A model generated the notes under the pieces. The model worked only from the letters and a program-made list of their open reading frames with translations. It did not search any database and had not been told where the DNA came from. This document shows, piece after piece, positions 13,086 to 25,232 of a stretch of DNA of 64,000 nt. The stretch is from NCBI GenBank assembly GCA_032164245.1, contig JAVMKO010000009.1:84486712-84550711 (forward strand). The letters are read 5' to 3'. This stretch comes from Sternotherus odoratus (lineage: Eukaryota > Chordata > Testudines > Kinosternidae). Each line of letters opens with the position of its first letter. Positions within the stretch are counted from its first letter, which is position 1. Both the position numbers and the translations under genes were made by a program.

Positions 13086-14689
13086 CCGTGAGACTCACTG
13101 AGCAAAGGTTGATATTTCCCCCCTTACTGGATCCATACACCTTCCCTCAGGACCAGTGCTAATTAAATATGCACACATCCCAGAAACCACTGGATGGTGT
13201 TCTCACTGTGTGGGCAGTTAATGATACAGTCATGATGGCAAAGGCCTAAGTAAGGTATTGTTTTTATATAGCCTACAGATTTACATCACCAAATCAGAAC
13301 AGTGTTAAACACTAGGAATTATGCAGCCATTTAAAACCAGTGTCATCCACACTCAAAAGGGTGCAAATAGAAATGTCTTTATTTAGTATTTAAAATCAAA
13401 ATTGAAGGCTTTCCGCCTGTTGCTCTGTTGAAAAGCGAGCGAGTGAGTGAGTGCATTCCAGGTTGCCTGGATGATGTTTCCTGAGCTGGAGAACCAAAAA
13501 CTGCCGCTTTGAATCTGGCAGCTCTCTCTGAATGGAGAAGAGGCGGGAGGTCACTTTGCGACCATGACTAAGATTTTTAAAAAGAGGTGCAAGAAGTGAG
13601 ACCCTCGATCCGTATTTAGCCACGTGGCTGCCTCTCTGAACAGCTGAGCAGCCAGCTGCTCCCACGGACCTCAGGACTGGTCTCTAACCTCAGTGAGGTC
13701 GCGGGGTGTCAGCGATCCTGACAATCAGGCAGGCGCCAAACGCTGGACGCAAGAGCCTAATTTTAAATTTCTTTTTATAAATGTCTTGGCCCATGTCTGC
13801 CATTCTGGGCAATGAAACTACAGGAACAGGAACCTACAGTTTGCTCAGTGTTTGTATAAATATAGGAGCAAGAATCTATTCTCTCTGCCTTTTATTTACC
13901 GTGCAATATCCTTTCCTGAGAAAGGAAACATTCAGAAGGTGACTGTTCCTTTACTTAAAACAGCACTTTCAGGCCTTGGTCCTGAGCACCCACAGCACCC
14001 ACTGGTTTCTGAATCAAAGCCTAAGTGTACAGACAATCACAGCAATACGGTAGCGATCTGATCACATGGAAAATTATGTGCACCAAGTACTGATGTGTGC
14101 AATGACTACCAATGCTGAATGAGTGGAGAGTAAAGTTTGTGATCCACACAAGGCTCTAGACTCGTTAATAAGTGTTTGCAGGATGGGACCCATTCCTTGG
14201 CTTGGTGTCCTGTTCGTCTGCTGGTTTGATGTCTCACTAAATCGTTTTGCAGAGCTGGAAAGTATTCTCATAACAGCCAAAGCAGCAAATGAAGATACAC
14301 ATCTGGGTCAGAGCGCGCTGCCTGATGGAGTGTTGGCTTTTAGGAAGTGAAATGATTTTGTCCCAGTTCATCTTGGTTCGTATGTATTTATAAGTGGGTG
14401 GTTGTCCATGCGGGGTCTCAGACAGACGCTCCTTCGTGAGGGTACGGGGTGGGTTGTACCACAGTTGCAATAATTATGATCGATAACCCCGGATGCCAGA
14501 GCCTGCGTCCACTGAGGTTACAATGGGCATCGAAGGGGGCGAGAATGGGCTGGCGATTCACTAGGCTCGTCGGGTGAGATTCTGTGCTGCGCCTCGTTGA
14601 ACTCGGGACTTGGCCTGAAGCCACCTTTGCACCCTGCCAATCCCGGGCTGCTCCAGAGGATGAATAGACCCCGGTGTAATGCCCTGGGG
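13086..14689. other. gene-free stretch
   Basis: There are short open frames only. A small (GAGT)n run lies at about 13,436-13,454. Confidence 0.4.
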
Positions 14690-14945
14690 ACCTAAGACTG
14701 CAGCTACATTTGGAGCTAGGCAGGTGATACCCAGCTCGTGTAGACGTCCCGTCGACCCAGCAGGCTACAAAGAGAAGTGCAGCCCTGGTGGCCGAGTCGC
14801 CCCACACTGAACACCCCCCCACCGCATTTAGGCAGGTGTGACCTCGGCACGACTGACCGAGCTTGCTAACTCGGCGAGAGCTCATGCGAGAATGTCTGTG
14901 CGAGCGTCGCCCGCAGCTCCAAGCGCAGACGTACCCCGCGTGACG
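14690..14945. mobile_element. foldback (palindromic) repeat of the gtacgtctacac type
   Basis: Read on the minus strand, the segment opens with gggtacgtctgcgcttggag and closes with acgtctacacgagctgggta plus tagctccaaatgtagctgca, so related strings face each other across the block. From memory, turtle genomes hold many such foldback elements with gtctacac-type ends. This explains most of the 301-codon open frame at 14.4-15.3 kb. Confidence 0.5.
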
Positions 14946-16193
14946 GCAGCCTCCCTGCACGGCCTGTGGACGGTGGAGCTGCTCACGATCTCCGGGGCCC
15001 GATGGACACTGCCCCTGTGCTGTGCCTGCACCCGGCAACTCTTCCCCGCACCCTGGCAGTACAGTTCCTGCCCTATATGGCACCACAGCAGTTTTTAGGG
15101 GCCAGGACAGAACCTGCCCCAATGATTTACTGAAATATCCTCTATTGACCCTCACTGATGGCAATAAACGGTTTGCAAAGAGGCGATCGCTATACCAGCC
15201 AGAAGGAAAAAACCGTCTAGAGTTAAATGCCTCCGGGAGATTTTGTTGGTCCAGGATAACCAGTATCGCAGGGGCTAGACAGCCTGAGCAAGGCATGTAA
15301 CAGCTGATGTCTGCACCCAGCAAAGCGAGGAGTTTGGGCTCCTCGGCCAGCCTGCCGGCACACTGATGGGCACATTCTGTTTGATCATTAATGGTGCAAC
15401 TACTGCAGCTGGGAACATTCGGCCGGATAAACGTCTGGAGCCAGCTGAGGACCTATTAGAAATATGAAGATTCTGCCCACAGCCCACTCATCTCCCCCTG
15501 CCCCCCGCCCGGGCTGCCTGCAGGCACAGATGCTTTAAAAGGAATCCAAAGGAGGGGAGACAAGTGCTTGTTTTGTTTATCCTGTGCTCATCCTGAAATA
15601 GTGTCATTCAGAGAGGAGCGCCAGCCCCGTTCTCTTTTCTTTGGCTAGGCCATTCAGCTCCTTGGCATCTCACATGGCTCTCAGCAGCCACATGCACTCA
15701 GTGCGTAATATTGTTGTTTAGCTGCCCTGGCTTTGAGTTTAAACAGCTTTCAGGCTATATTCATTTTAATGAATATCATCAACTCTAAGAGCACAGGTCG
15801 TAAATCATCCAAACACAAATTCTACTCTTGGTCTAATTCAGTGACATCCCTAAACTGTATGTTTCCTCTTTCCTTCTTGAGGACTGCAGTTTTATCCTCT
15901 CTAATGAGCACCTTCCTGAGACGTCAGGTGTTTTGTGTATAGACGAGGCAAACGAAGGGCTATTCGTGTGTGGACTAAAGAGACGATATGGCCCTATGGA
16001 GGTGATTCAGAGCCCAGATCTTCAAGTGCTCCACGCCTGGCTTCCTAGTTCTGCCTGAAGGAAGTGCAGGATCAAATCCTGGCTGTGGTTTCAGAGAATC
16101 ACTTCTGACTAATGACACAGGGTCAGGGTGGCGCAGGATAAATATTTTTGGAACTTTTGGGTTGCACTCACCCCAGCTGGTGTTCATCAAAAT
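14946..16193. other. gene-free stretch
   Basis: No supported gene or recognised repeat. Confidence 0.4.
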
Positions 16194-16197
16194 GATC

Positions 16198-16788
16198 TGT
16201 GGCAGGGTGGGCTTGACCCAGCCTGCCGCCCCTTTAAGAGGGAGAAAAGCCCTCTGCAAACCTCCCTTGCAGGAAGGCTAATTAGCCATCTGGCCTGCAG
16301 GCCAATCAACCTGCATGGGTTGCACCTGGTAGTCTCCTCTGGGGGATATAAGGCTGCCAGGAAGGAAGCCCAGGGTGGTGGCGGTGGTGGTGGCATGAGC
16401 TATCAAGAGCTGTGTGTGTTTGTGAGCTATCAAGAGCTGTGTGTGTTTGTTGAGCTAACCAATACTCACTCTGTGGGTGCAGTTGGGGAGGAAGTCCCAA
16501 CCGGGGGTAGTGGACTCAGGCGCCCCCTGTACCTGTTTAGAGCGGGGTAGTCAGAGCTGTATATTAATGAGCTGTAGAGATGTATATTAATGAGCTGTTG
16601 AGCTGTCTATTAATGAGCTGTTTAGAGCTGTCTATTAATGAGCTGTTTAGAGCTGTCTATTAATGAGCTGTTTTAAGCTGTATATATTGGTGGTGGGGTC
16701 CTGCACTGTGAATTAAAGAGCACTGTTTGGAGCAAAAGAAGGGTTTCCTGTGTGTTCCTGACAAGGGGTGAGAAGGCGGTCTGCCACA
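16198..16788 (+). mobile_element. solo LTR, 4-bp target-site duplication GATC
   Basis: The 591-bp element starts TGTGGCAG and ends CTGCCACA, a perfect 8-bp inverted terminus with the TG...CA signature of LTRs. It is flanked by GATC at 16194-16197 and again at 16789-16792. Inside are a TATA-like gggatataagg at about 16,337-16,347 and an ATTAAA at about 16,712 in the right order for promoter and polyadenylation site. No internal retroviral genes are present, so it is a solo LTR left by recombination. Class (ERV or gypsy) is not resolved; a 4-bp duplication fits both. Confidence 0.85.
16397..16680 (+). repeat. two short tandem arrays inside the LTR
   Basis: First, gagctatcaagagctgtgtg occurs twice in direct tandem at about 16,397-16,450. 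Second, a 23-26-bp unit containing ctattaatgagctgtt is repeated about five times at about 16,545-16,675, with atattaatgagctg variants at its left end. Both lie between the TATA-like box and the ATTAAA. Confidence 0.85.
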
Positions 16789-17079
16789 GATCCTTCAGTT
16801 CAAACCCCTGGCTAGTTGAAGAGAAAAGTACCATGAGTGGAAATGGACCAAATCCACAGCTATTTAATGGTTCCAGCACCAGATCTGAACCACTCTTGGG
16901 TCTGGTTTTGCACAAATGAATGCTGACCAATTAAGTTCTGAAGAAAAAAAAGCCCCATTGAAAGTACTTGGAAGCTCTTCTGCCTCTGATTTCCTCGTTT
17001 CACAGTACTTCAGCCTGAAATGGTGTCTGTATCTTTAAAAAAATTCACAGGTCATCTGCTAGAGCTATTACTTTATTGT

Positions 17080-17450
17080 AGGCAGTAATAGCATCAGAAC
17101 GGCCCGGCTGGGTCAGACCAATAGTCCATCTAGCCAAGTATCCTGTCTTCTGTCAGTGGCCAGTGGCAGAGGCTGCAAAGGAAATGAACAGAACAGGGCA
17201 ATCATCAAGTGATCCATCCCCTTTTGTTCAGCTCCAGCTTCTACCAGTCAGTGGTTTAGGGACATTCCAGAGCATGGGGTTCCATCCCTGACCATCCTGG
17301 CTAATAGCCATTGATGGATCTATCCCCCATGAACTTGTCTAATTCATTTTTTGAACCTAGTTATACTTTTGGCCTTCACAACATCTCCTGGCAATGAGTT
17401 CCACAAGTTGGAGGAATGATCTTCCTGTCCTGAGAAATTTGCCAAGATTT
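17080..17450 (-). mobile_element. CR1 LINE 3' end, minus orientation
   Basis: The text gggtcagaccaatagtccat, tgtcttctgtcagtggccag, caagtgatccatcccc and ggctaatagccattgatgga is the reverse complement of the turtle CR1 3' end as I remember it. A better-preserved copy lies at 43.26 kb. Confidence 0.85.
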
Positions 17451-19534
17451 TTAAAACTTTCCCTTCCCAACAAAAAGACAAATATATCTGAAAACCAAAA
17501 ATCTGAAGAAAATAGTTCAGGTCAATCAAATTGTTTCATTTCAATAATCTTGAACTGGTTTGCTTTGATTTTGAATGTTTAATTTTTGTACTGTAATTAG
17601 CTTAAATGGCAAAATGCAATCATTGAGCCAGAAAACTAGACTCTTTCATTTTAAAAAAATTGAAGATATGAAACTTTCCAATAGTTTCGAATCTTTTTTT
17701 AACAAAAAAATTCAAGTTGATAAATTGATCAAAACCAGTAACCAGCCCTTTCCTGCAAAAAGTTTTGGTTTTGACAAATTGGCATTCTCAGATGAAAACT
17801 ATTTCATTGAAAAATTCATGACCACTTCTCCTAGGTAATACCTGTTTTATTAAGATATTTTTCCACTCTTTTGCTTCCTGCAGCTTTTGGGGAAGAATGA
17901 AGTTATGCTGGGTATTCAAATGATACTAAGTTTGAAATCTTTCATTAATAACTATATTCTATGCCTTATATAGCTAAATATACATACTTTTAGAAACCGC
18001 ACTGCATGTCGCAAAGCGAAGTAGGTAGGATTAATATGTATAGTATGGAGCAGGCCTTGATAATATCTACAACCAGCTTTTGGGCCAAAATAGTTTCTAG
18101 ACATTGAAGGTTTCTCACCCACAAATGAAATGTTTATGTTTCACTGGGAAGTTCATTTTGCACCAATTCCTGCTCCCACTCAATTTCCAAATGGACATTT
18201 TGCCCTTGAGGCTCTGGGTGCAGACTCATGCCCATTAGTTTCATACATCTTCCTATGAGCAAAGTTTCACTAGTGACAATTTGGTCCTCAGTGTGTTTTA
18301 ATTCAAGGCAAAGCCCAGGCCAGAATTGGTCTGGGATGGTTGTCACCAGACACAAAGTAAAACAAGCTGGGTGGTGACATCCTGGGCCAAAGAGGCAGGC
18401 TTGTAACCAGACTTCAGGGGAACAAAAAATTACCTTCCTTCTGCTGGGGTTGCCGAAAGATTTGCAGACAGATAGAAGGGAATATATATTGTAAGCTAAT
18501 GAAAGTCATAAAATAGGAATGGGAATTGATATGAAAGGGAATCTAAACTGCATGAACTTTGCCACTCTGTTTGCATAACCTTCAACATGCTTATTCTTTA
18601 TTTACTGAGACATTTGGAAGTGAGAGTTAAATGGTCTTTGGCTCAAGGCTAGCAAAGTTTCATGGTTTTGAAACAGTGTGTGTGTGTTGTATCAACCAAA
18701 ATCCTAAATCCTATTATTGACTTTGCTGGCTGGGCCACAGAGTTAAATGTGCCCATTCTCCATGGACAGTAAATATTCTCTCTACCAGCTCCAGAAGAAC
18801 AGCACTATGTTCTGTAAAAATACAGGGTCAGGAAAAGCCCCTTTGAGGTTTTGCCTAGGATTGGATTTGCATGAAGTTCAACTACAAAAATTCCAGCCTC
18901 CGTCTCCTGAGTTTCAATGTTTATCTCGAATTTCCTGAATGGGTGATGTAGCTACACTTAAGAGCAAATGCCAGCCAAGACTGGGGGATGGGATTGCATA
19001 ATACAGTAAGATAATTCAGTCATGGCCCTCAAACAAATGATTTAATAGAAAGAAATCCCTTCTTCTCTATCAATGCTTGGACTAGATCCACCCTACACAA
19101 TCCTTCACCCTAAAGCTGGTCGAAAGAAGTAAATATTTTCACTGATTTTGAAAATTGTAATGGTTATTCACAGTCAAAAAACTTCAACCAGCTCAAATTC
19201 AGCCCAAGATGTAGCTCACCCTTCAATCTCTGCACTTTTCTTCTTCAGTTTCTCTCAGCTACTTAAAACATCTCTTTCAGAGCCTTATCCTGCACTCCTT
19301 CTCAAGAAGAATTCCACCAGAAGTCAGGAAGGGTGTTCCCTAAGTGAAAAATGCAGGTGACTGAATGCCATTAGAATACCTGGTGTTCAATTTTATATTT
19401 CAACAACATTTATTTATCAGCTGAAGAAGTTCTAATCAATTTATGAGATGGGAACAATTTAGGAAAGAGCTGTGTTGCAATTACAATCAAACGGCTAATA
19501 AAATGGTTTATAAACAGTATTAACCAAGCTAATA
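17451..19534. other. AT-rich gene-free stretch
   Basis: Between 17,451 and 17,840 the DNA is A/T-rich with ttttgatttt-type strings, like AT-rich repeat patches at 20.45-20.68 and 49.9-50.25 kb. An open frame crosses it but has low-complexity composition. There is no supported gene. Confidence 0.4.
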
Positions 19535-19740
19535 TTTAGCACTTGCAATGTGCTTCCTATCCAAGGACCTCAAAGTGTTTTACAGAGGTGAGCAGGTATG
19601 ATTACCCCCCACTGTAAAGATGGGGCCCTGAAGCTCAGAAAAGTTAAGTGACTTGCCCAGGGTCATACAGCGAATCGATGGCAAAGCCAATAACAGATGC
19701 CAGGCTAGTTTGCTTGACCATGCTGCCGACCTCCAGACTG
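19535..19740 (-). repeat. MIR/CORE-SINE-like element
   Basis: The segment holds aaaagttaagtgacttgccc followed by agggtcatacagcg, the reverse complement of the MIR core, preceded by a caaagtgttttaca string also typical of MIR 3' parts. Confidence 0.65.
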
Positions 19741-20685
19741 TGATCTGGTGATTAATCCTCCTCAGAATTAAAACAGAGAGCTGCCTTCCGAAGAACATGG
19801 GCAGAGTTCTCTGATTAAGAATATTTGATATAGAAGAACAGTCATTTTATACTCCGTGCCAATAAAAGAATAAACGAGACAACAATTATTCTGCAGCTCC
19901 TTACAACAGCAGAAAACGATATACACATTTAACCCAGGCACTTAATGGAAATATGCTTTAAGAAGCTAATATTTTCATAAGATTAGATTTAAATAAGGGG
20001 ACCATTCTCAAGAGAGCTAGTCTGGAATTAAAGTGATATGGTTTATCTAGTTTGCCCTAGAAGCTAAGGGGGGGTGGAACATGCTATCTTATTCAAAGTC
20101 ATTTCTATGGTTGCATTATTTTGGTGTGGAGTGTGTCAGTGAGCTCATTTGGAGGAGGATTTAGAAAAGAATGTGCTGCCTAGAAAACGGTGATGATCCT
20201 GTTTCAGTCTGCATGTGTCATGAGGCAGAGAAGCAAAGCTGCTTTGCAAACCTCAAACATGATGATTTCCACATGTGCTGGAAGTCCGGGAGCCTCAGAG
20301 CTGCCTTGGGTTCAGAAAGAAGCACTTTGGTTTACTCCAGCAATGAGATGTGATTGGCTTCAAGGCTCCAGAGCGCCCGTTTGTGTACTGAAGGCACTGA
20401 AGTAACAGCCGAGAAAAAATGTGAATCGCCATCGCCCAGGAAATTCTGAGATTTCAGCATTTGTGTTTTGTCCAAAAGCAGAAAACGAAGTTAAGATATT
20501 GAAATAGTCACAGAAGGAAAAGTTAGAAAAAATGTTAATTCAGAAATGACAAAATGTTTTGGTTTGCAATTTTGTATAGAAACGAAACAGTTTGATAGTC
20601 CCAGATCGAAATGATCTGTTCCGTTTGTTGACCTTTGGCAAAATGTTTGGTTTCTGGTCAGATCAATGTTCAGCTATGGTAGCAC
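19741..20685. other. gene-free stretch
   Basis: No supported gene. The right third is AT-rich repeat-like DNA. Confidence 0.4.
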
Positions 20686-20845
20686 ATTGCCTTGTGGGAG
20701 ATGTAGTTTGGATTCCTGATGCCATCCCATTTGGTCAGAGGGGAAGAGTGTTGCATCATGGGCAATGTAGTCCAGCCAAGGATCCTACTTTATATGAGAC
20801 AAATGGAGGCATCAGGGATTCAAACTACATCTCCCACAGGCATTT
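20686..20845. mobile_element. hairpin (MITE-like) element with ZNF143/THAP11-like motifs
   Basis: The left arm (about 20,688-20,726: tgtgggagatgtagtttg, then gatgccat) is repeated in reverse complement at about 20,804-20,843 (atggaggcatcagg, then aaactacatctcccacagg), roughly 38 nt per arm with few mismatches. A third related string (catcatgggcaatgtagtcc) lies between them. The core resembles the AACTACAnnTCCCAnnATGC site that I recall for ZNF143/THAP11. There is no clear target-site duplication. Confidence 0.65.
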
Positions 20846-22097
20846 CCCAAGAGAAACCTGCATTTCAATGTAAAACTCCAGGGCTGGCTTTTGTTCTTTA
20901 AAGCTCTATCTGGCATAGGACCCGCCGGCTGGAGAGATGTCTCTCTCTTGCACTGCCCCAGGCCGCGGTGGAAAACAGGTGTGTCTTTAGCCGGTGTTTG
21001 CCCTGTCTGGCGCGTGTGCTCAGCATTGCTTTGATAAGTGTGCAGTGGGGCTGGGGGAAGGCGAACGGAAGTTTGTAGTGTAGTGAAATGTTTAACTATA
21101 AAGCAATCTGTGGTGCACAGTGAACTTTGTGGGTCTAGTCAACAGAGGTGGCACAGGGTGGGGCATGGCCAGGCCTTTAGGGCTGAGCACGGGAGCCGGC
21201 TGTTTGCACCCGGTGAGTATCAGACTGAACATGCCTTGAGCCCGGTCATATCTGAGAGGAGTAAAGAAATCTCACCTCTCTTCCCCATCTATTCCTTTCC
21301 CTCCCCTGGTCTGGCTTTTGGCCCCTCTGTATTAGAATCGGACAGCTGCCTCCGCCCGACAGCCAGCCCAGAGCAGCCGTTCCCGGGAAGCCAGGCTGTG
21401 TGGGGATGGCAGGTGTGTGTGCACTCCGAGCTGGGAGGAGATGGGCCTGCTCAGTTGCTCGGGGCAGCTGGTGCCTGGGCAGCACCAGGAGCTCTGAGAT
21501 CCTCCAGCATTCTCAGCAAGGACAGAACAAAGACCATGAGCAAATGTGACTCAGATGCGGATATCTGGTCCAGGAATGCCTTCGAGAACACATGCTGAGA
21601 GCCATCTCAGGCCTAATCCTTCCCCAAAGCGCCAACATTTGCACAGTCCTCCCGGCAGCCTCAAGTTTAAAGACCTTTTCCATGCTGGGTTTATTTGTAC
21701 AGCATTTCAAGGCCCTCTTAATGTAAACAGAGCATTGTACGGACAGCTGGCAAGCATGGCCGCTTGTGAGCAATGTAAACAAACCACAGGCAGAGGAGAT
21801 AGCGAACGCAAAGGAGACTTTCACTGGGGTTGTATTACCGTATCCCACTGAGACAGCCAGGGAAGAGGGGAGGCCTGGTGGGAAATATTTTCATAGGCTC
21901 CTAACTGACCTCCTCATCCCTTCCTCAGTCAAAATGCGGCTGAGGATTTAACCGAGATGTTTCAGTGATCGGCAGACCAGGCACCATTAGAGTTTTAAGG
22001 CACCAGAGAAATCAATTTTCTACATGTTAGTGTAGATAATAAGTTCAGAATCGGCAGCTGTTGAAGCATGTTGCCCAAATCCATTCTGGATGAGGTT
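20846..22097. other. gene-free stretch with a long chance ORF
   Basis: A 186-codon frame at 21,038-21,598 (+) has no signal, domain or splice support that I recognise. It is treated as chance. Confidence 0.35.
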
Positions 22098-22164
22098 TGC
22101 ACACACGTGTGTGTGTGTGTGTGCGTGTGTGTGCGCGCGTGCGCACATACACACACACACACAC
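22098..22164. repeat. alternating purine-pyrimidine (GT/CG/AC) tract
   Basis: Sixty-seven consecutive bases alternate purine and pyrimidine without a break: (AC)n, (GT)n, a CGCGCGTGCGC core, then (AC)n. The left GT half can pair with the right AC half, so the tract is also close to a palindrome. It has high Z-DNA and cruciform potential. Confidence 0.95.
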
Positions 22165-22980
22165 TGTCTGCAGAGATCGGAACCCAATTCCACCATGTGT
22201 CAGACTCATCCTGTAACTCTTTCCATGCCATAGACTGTGGGATGGCCTAGGAACATCCCACTGAAAGCAGGTGGGGTTGAGAGTCTGCTCCTTTCTGGCA
22301 GAAATCCTGCTTTTGTTGATTATGCACATGAACCTGGTTACCGGGCTCATGCAGGAATTGGAAACGCATGAGCAGCATAATGTGGTACCCTGTGTACATC
22401 GTGTATTCCTGTTTTACAGACTTGTCTGGAGGTGACACGGGGGAGCAGCAGGGAGAGACGAAACAGGACAGGGAGAAGAGGACCTGAGATGTGTTTTCTG
22501 CCTGCCTCTGCAATTAAAATAGGAAGCCACTGAAATGGTGTCAGTAGAAAGCTGGCCCAGGACTGGTGATCTGCCAGTGGATATAGGGCCCTGCTAGATG
22601 TGGGTATGTCTCTGCCTGGAGAATATTGTCCGTTATTATTAGATAGGACAAGTAAGAGTCATGCCCCAGGCCCAGCTAGGAGGAGGGAGGCTAATATGCA
22701 TTAGTCTCCATCAGCTGGAGCTGCTGCTGGTGGAGCACCAGGGTACTGACTGCTCCTGCCCTGGCTTACCCCTTCTGCAGTCGTGCGGTGAGGTCTAGCT
22801 GAGCACAGCTCTCTTGTCACCAGGCCTAGGATGGCTCCAGTTACCTGGGTTTGGTTCAAACGTTGGCTGGTTAACCTGCACTCTCCAGAGCAGTGAACGC
22901 GGCTCTGCACATCTGTAAACTCCCTGACTGAGCAGCAGCATTTCATCAACCAGCTCAACCAGGGCTGGGTTGGCTTAGGT

Positions 22981-23361
22981 CAGGGTTTTTCAAACTGGGG
23001 GTCGCGACCCCCAGGGGGTGTCGCCGAGCGCTCCCCGGGGGGTCGCGAGCTCCTGCCGCCACAACTCGCCTGCCCGCAGCGGGGACTGGGGGCCAGCACG
23101 CAGCCGGCAGCCTGCCCGCGGCGGGGACTGGGGGCCAGCACGCAGCCGGCAGCCTGCCCGCGGCGGGGACTGGGGGCCGGCGCACAGCTGGCAGCCCACC
23201 CGCGGCGGGGACTGGGGGCCGGGGCGCAGCTGCCAGCCCGCGGCGGGGCTGGGGGGCTGGGGCGCAGCCGGCAGCCCGCCCCTGGCGGGGACTGGAGGGG
23301 TCGCACCACACCGACGGATCCGGAAAAGGGGTCGCGGTCTCACCAAGTTTGAGAACCGCTG
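22981..23361. mobile_element. non-autonomous hAT element with 8-bp duplication GCTTAGGT
   Basis: The ends are CAGGGTTTTTCAAACTGGG and, inverted, CAGCGGTTCTCAAACTTGG. They are flanked by a perfect 8-bp target-site duplication GCTTAGGT (22,973-22,980 and 23,362-23,369), the hallmark of hAT transposons. There is no transposase. The interior is a GC-rich minisatellite, so the element encodes nothing itself. The intact duplication suggests fairly recent insertion. Confidence 0.93.
23065..23300. repeat. GC-rich minisatellite inside the hAT element
   Basis: A unit of about 42 bp (cccgcggcggggactggggg followed by ccagcacgcagccggcagc) is repeated about five times with point differences and small length changes. 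Confidence 0.85.
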
Positions 23362-23369
23362 GCTTAGGT

Positions 23370-25232
23370 GTTCAAAGCACCTTGGGCCATTGCTCTGTGC
23401 TCTTTGGAGGCTGAACTTGGCCTGAACACACAAGCTGGCCTTGGCAGAATTGTTTTTAGTTGATGACGTGAAGCAACTGAACAAATGCTGCAACTACAAA
23501 AAGGTACCTGAAGGTATACCAGAGGGTTGCTAAGCAACTTGGGTTCAGGCCATTCTGTCTGCCTAATGAGTCCCCTGGGTGTATCTTATTACACAAGACC
23601 AAAACAGGAAATGCCTTTGTCCAAATGATACACACAGAGGACACGGTTCTGATCTGATTTGCACTGGTGTAAACCAGGATTAACACTACAGAAATCGATG
23701 GAGTCTCGTGTCAATTTACTCGGGTGTATTTGTGAAGATGTCACAGCTGACGTTTTCAGCTGTAACTATTAAGATTGTAAGTTTAGATCCCTCTTAAACC
23801 AATGAGTCTTTTGGAGCAAATGTGCTTTTTGGAAGTTCTGTCCCGCTATCCATGCACACAAAATACCAAGGGTTTCTTATGGGGACCCTAGCTTTCACTA
23901 AGACAAATTTGACGCAACTTACTGCAAACAGACTCCAGTTTGAATAGCATGTACTAGGAGAATGCTTTGATTTTCTCAAAGGAACATACTGAAAATTCTC
24001 AAATCCAACTGAATAAAAGAATTAGGCTTCTGACAAGGATTCCCCTAAGCATATCTCCATTAAAGAGCAACATACCACCTGCGTATTACCATGGCACTTA
24101 GAGAGCTGATCCTATTAATGATGTAAAGCAGTTTTATTCTAGACCCTTTGCATCGAGGAATTATAACCGAGCCATTAAAGTTTGCTTTGGGCTAAAACTT
24201 GGCCCAGAATTTCTAGCCATGGTTGATAAATAGCTGTATCAGAGATAGGGACATCAGTCTTGAGTGCTATCAGCCTGGTAACCTTTGTGAACACTAAGTA
24301 CAAGTGTACATTTGGTGAGCCAATAAACCAGAATGCTGCAGCGGGACCTGTTAGGCTCTAATCCAAGTGATGGGGTAATCTGCTCCTTTTACTCTACACG
24401 AAAAGCTGTTTTAAACCAGTACGGGTTCCAGAAGTGTCTTTGGAACAACTTTATCTTTTGGTTTTGCAGACCTTTATCTGAAAAATGGCCACATTTTTAA
24501 GAAGTATTGATTGCCAAATTAAGATCTCATTAATCATGTGTATCTCTGCTCGGAACTCATTTTAATTTGTAACATAAACTCAAATATAGAAGAATATGCA
24601 GAGAATTTTTTTCTGCTATAGAGCGTTTTGGAGGTTTTACAACTCCAGATAAAAATTGCATGTTCCTAGGTGCACTGCAGATTAGAAGGAGAAATAACCA
24701 GAAATACATCAGACTTTGGGGAATTTGGATTACAACCTTAAATATATAACTTTGACCTGTTTCCAATATTTGAGAAGGAAAGTCATCTTTTGTAGCCAAA
24801 GCCAGCCAGACACCTATGAATGTAACAGATGTAATCTAGATTGAAAGCTAGACAAAATATGAGCATGGATACAATAAATGCTGTCCAAAGGGTGTTGGTA
24901 AATTTCAGCCTATTGTACTTTTCTATGGATAAGAAAATGCAGAAATTCATTTGTCTGTTATAGTTGCACAGAAATAAATGTATATTCTGAGGTCTGCCGA
25001 CAGTTATTCATCACACTTACCAATACAGAATGGATTAGTAACAAAAGAAGGAAAATCATTTGAAAAGGCATGACAAATTGTCTGCCAACATACAATGGGT
25101 CATTAGTCCTTCCTGCACCCTGAATTCTACTTATGAGAAACACTTGGCCTAGCAGCAGAGCATGTCTGCAGATGTTAAATCAGCAGGGGGAGAGGGATGA
25201 TTACAAAGAAAATTAAGGCTTTTCTCCAGAGT
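23370..25232. other. gene-free stretch
   Basis: At about 23,645-23,735 the string actggtgtaaaccagg resembles a dispersed amniote palindromic repeat also hinted at near 26.6 and 59.0 kb. The rest is AT-rich with no supported gene. Confidence 0.4.

Noticed and set aside
14418..15323. 301-codon minus-strand ORF
   Set aside because: Much of it lies in a foldback repeat, the composition is erratic, and no domain, signal or splice borders were recognised.
21038..21598. 186-codon plus-strand ORF
   Set aside because: No recognised motif, no splice or promoter support, and overlapping frames on the other strand.
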